Shown: positions 63,558 through 64,000 of the stretch, in pieces
How positions within the stretch are numbered: the stretch's first letter is position 1
Layout: each line of letters opens with the position of its first letter
Assembly: GCA_964017185.1 (NCBI GenBank)
Contig: OZ024869.1
Location: forward strand, 68,914,315-68,978,314
Length of the DNA: 64,000 nucleotides
From: Rugalucina vietnamica
Taxonomy: Eukaryota; Mollusca; Bivalvia; Lucinida; Lucinidae
Reading direction: 5' to 3'
Translations under genes and position numbers: made by a program
Notes under the pieces: model-generated
Databases searched by the model: none
Told to the model about the DNA's origin: nothing
The model's input: only the letters and a program-made list of their open reading frames with translations

Positions 63558-63791
63558 GAGCCGCCTCATGGGAAAACCAACAATCTGCATAGGCGAAAAC
63601 AAAGGCGCAGATCAGCTTCGCCATTACCGCGAAGCTGATCAGCGCCTTTGTTTTCGCTACCCGGATAGTACAATTCCTCTTCTACTTAAATCCAAAATTT
63701 CAAGCTTCTAGCTCTTTTCTGTGACTGTACAGGTTGGTTTGTGTCGGACCTGCTCGGAAACCACATTGTTGGTTTTCCAACGAGACGGCTC
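63558..63791 (+). mobile_element. GAGCC MITE copy 20 (full length)
   Basis: 234 bp, AAAT duplications at 63554-63557 and 63792-63795. Core arms CTTCGCCAT/ACCGCGAAG: the left arm has changed while the right keeps the standard sequence. Ends GAGCCGCCTCATGGGAAAAC and TTTTCCAACGAGACGGCTC. Confidence 0.92.
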
Positions 63792-63814
63792 AAATGTCTG
63801 TGAATATATACTCC

Positions 63815-63962
63815 ATTATACCCCAACTTTATATAGTAAAACTGGGGTTAACAGGGTGTACCTATTTTTCTTATTTTTTATCCAAAACATAGATTGTGGG
63901 TACTCGCTAGAACTGCCTCACTGAGGCGGTTCAAACGTGTACCCACAATCAATGTTTTGAGC
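63815..63962 (+). repeat. GATTGTGGGTAC hairpin repeat, copy 3
   Basis: Best preserved copy: CAAAACATAGATTGTGGGTA-C and GTACCCACAATCAATGTTTTG form the outer stem (about 63885-63960), with GAACTGCCTCA facing TGAGGCGGTTC inside. Preceded by TATACCCCAAC and AACTGGGGTTAACAGGGTGT as in copy 1. Confidence 0.7.
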
Positions 63963-64000
63963 AAAATTAAGAAAAAATATCATTTTTAAAGCTTCAAAAA

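Noticed and set aside
10003-63665. GAGCC palindromes as a dispersed regulatory site or CRISPR-like array
   Set aside because: Copies are tens to thousands of bases apart, lie in 234-bp units with inverted ends and target duplications, and there are no spacers. They are a transposon family.

Overview
The window looks like bivalve mollusc nuclear DNA: a single-copy gene fragment buried in repeats. I infer this from the low gene density, from pearl/HINE-type (Helentron-derived) elements with tandem cores and GGAC microsatellites, from several tRNA-headed SINEs, and from animal-type splice sites. I cannot name the species. No LTR retroelement, Polinton or other virus-like element was recognised.

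Host gene. Two exons on the minus strand look real. One (8699-9021) encodes the start of a BTB domain closely resembling the KLHL1/KLHL4/KLHL5 group of Kelch-like Cullin-3 adaptors. The other (about 45009-45235) ends with a consensus donor in the phase that the BTB exon needs (phase 2), so I infer they are consecutive exons of one KLHL4/5-like gene split by an intron of about 36 kb. The rest of the gene lies outside the window, and most of the window would be its introns.

Layout. 988-8662: a PIF/Harbinger transposon (HARBI1-type transposase plus Myb/SANT-like partner, convergent) that jumped into a shorter deleted relative of itself. 8699-9021: BTB exon. 10.7-12.3, 25.4-28.8, 30.0-30.7, 52.3-55.7, 56.65-57.76 and 61.4-61.75 kb: Helentron/HINE-like elements with tandem cores. 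18.9-22.95 kb: a large fold-back repeat holding the 5' half of a LINE, itself split by a SINE. 38173-39136: an exact tandem duplication. 42.0-42.4 kb: a Ser/Leu-tRNA-type SINE followed by two tiny palindromic insertions with 8-bp target duplications. 46.4-47.2 kb: a TA-flanked transposon splitting another repeat. 54.5-55.5 kb: a mariner-like element nested in a HINE. 59.8-60.45 kb: a 27-bp minisatellite. 61.76-62.55 kb: the 3' end of a second LINE.

The dominant signal is a 234-bp MITE family, here called GAGCC, with about 18 complete or nearly complete copies and several fragments. Each copy has inverted ends, a 64-bp near-perfect palindrome on one side of centre, and a 4-bp target duplication of the form A-N-N-T. 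Palindrome arms differ between copies but change together, which suggests arm-to-arm copying or selection for the hairpin. This family and the tiny palindromic insertions near 14.7 and 42.3 kb are the best candidates for something undescribed.
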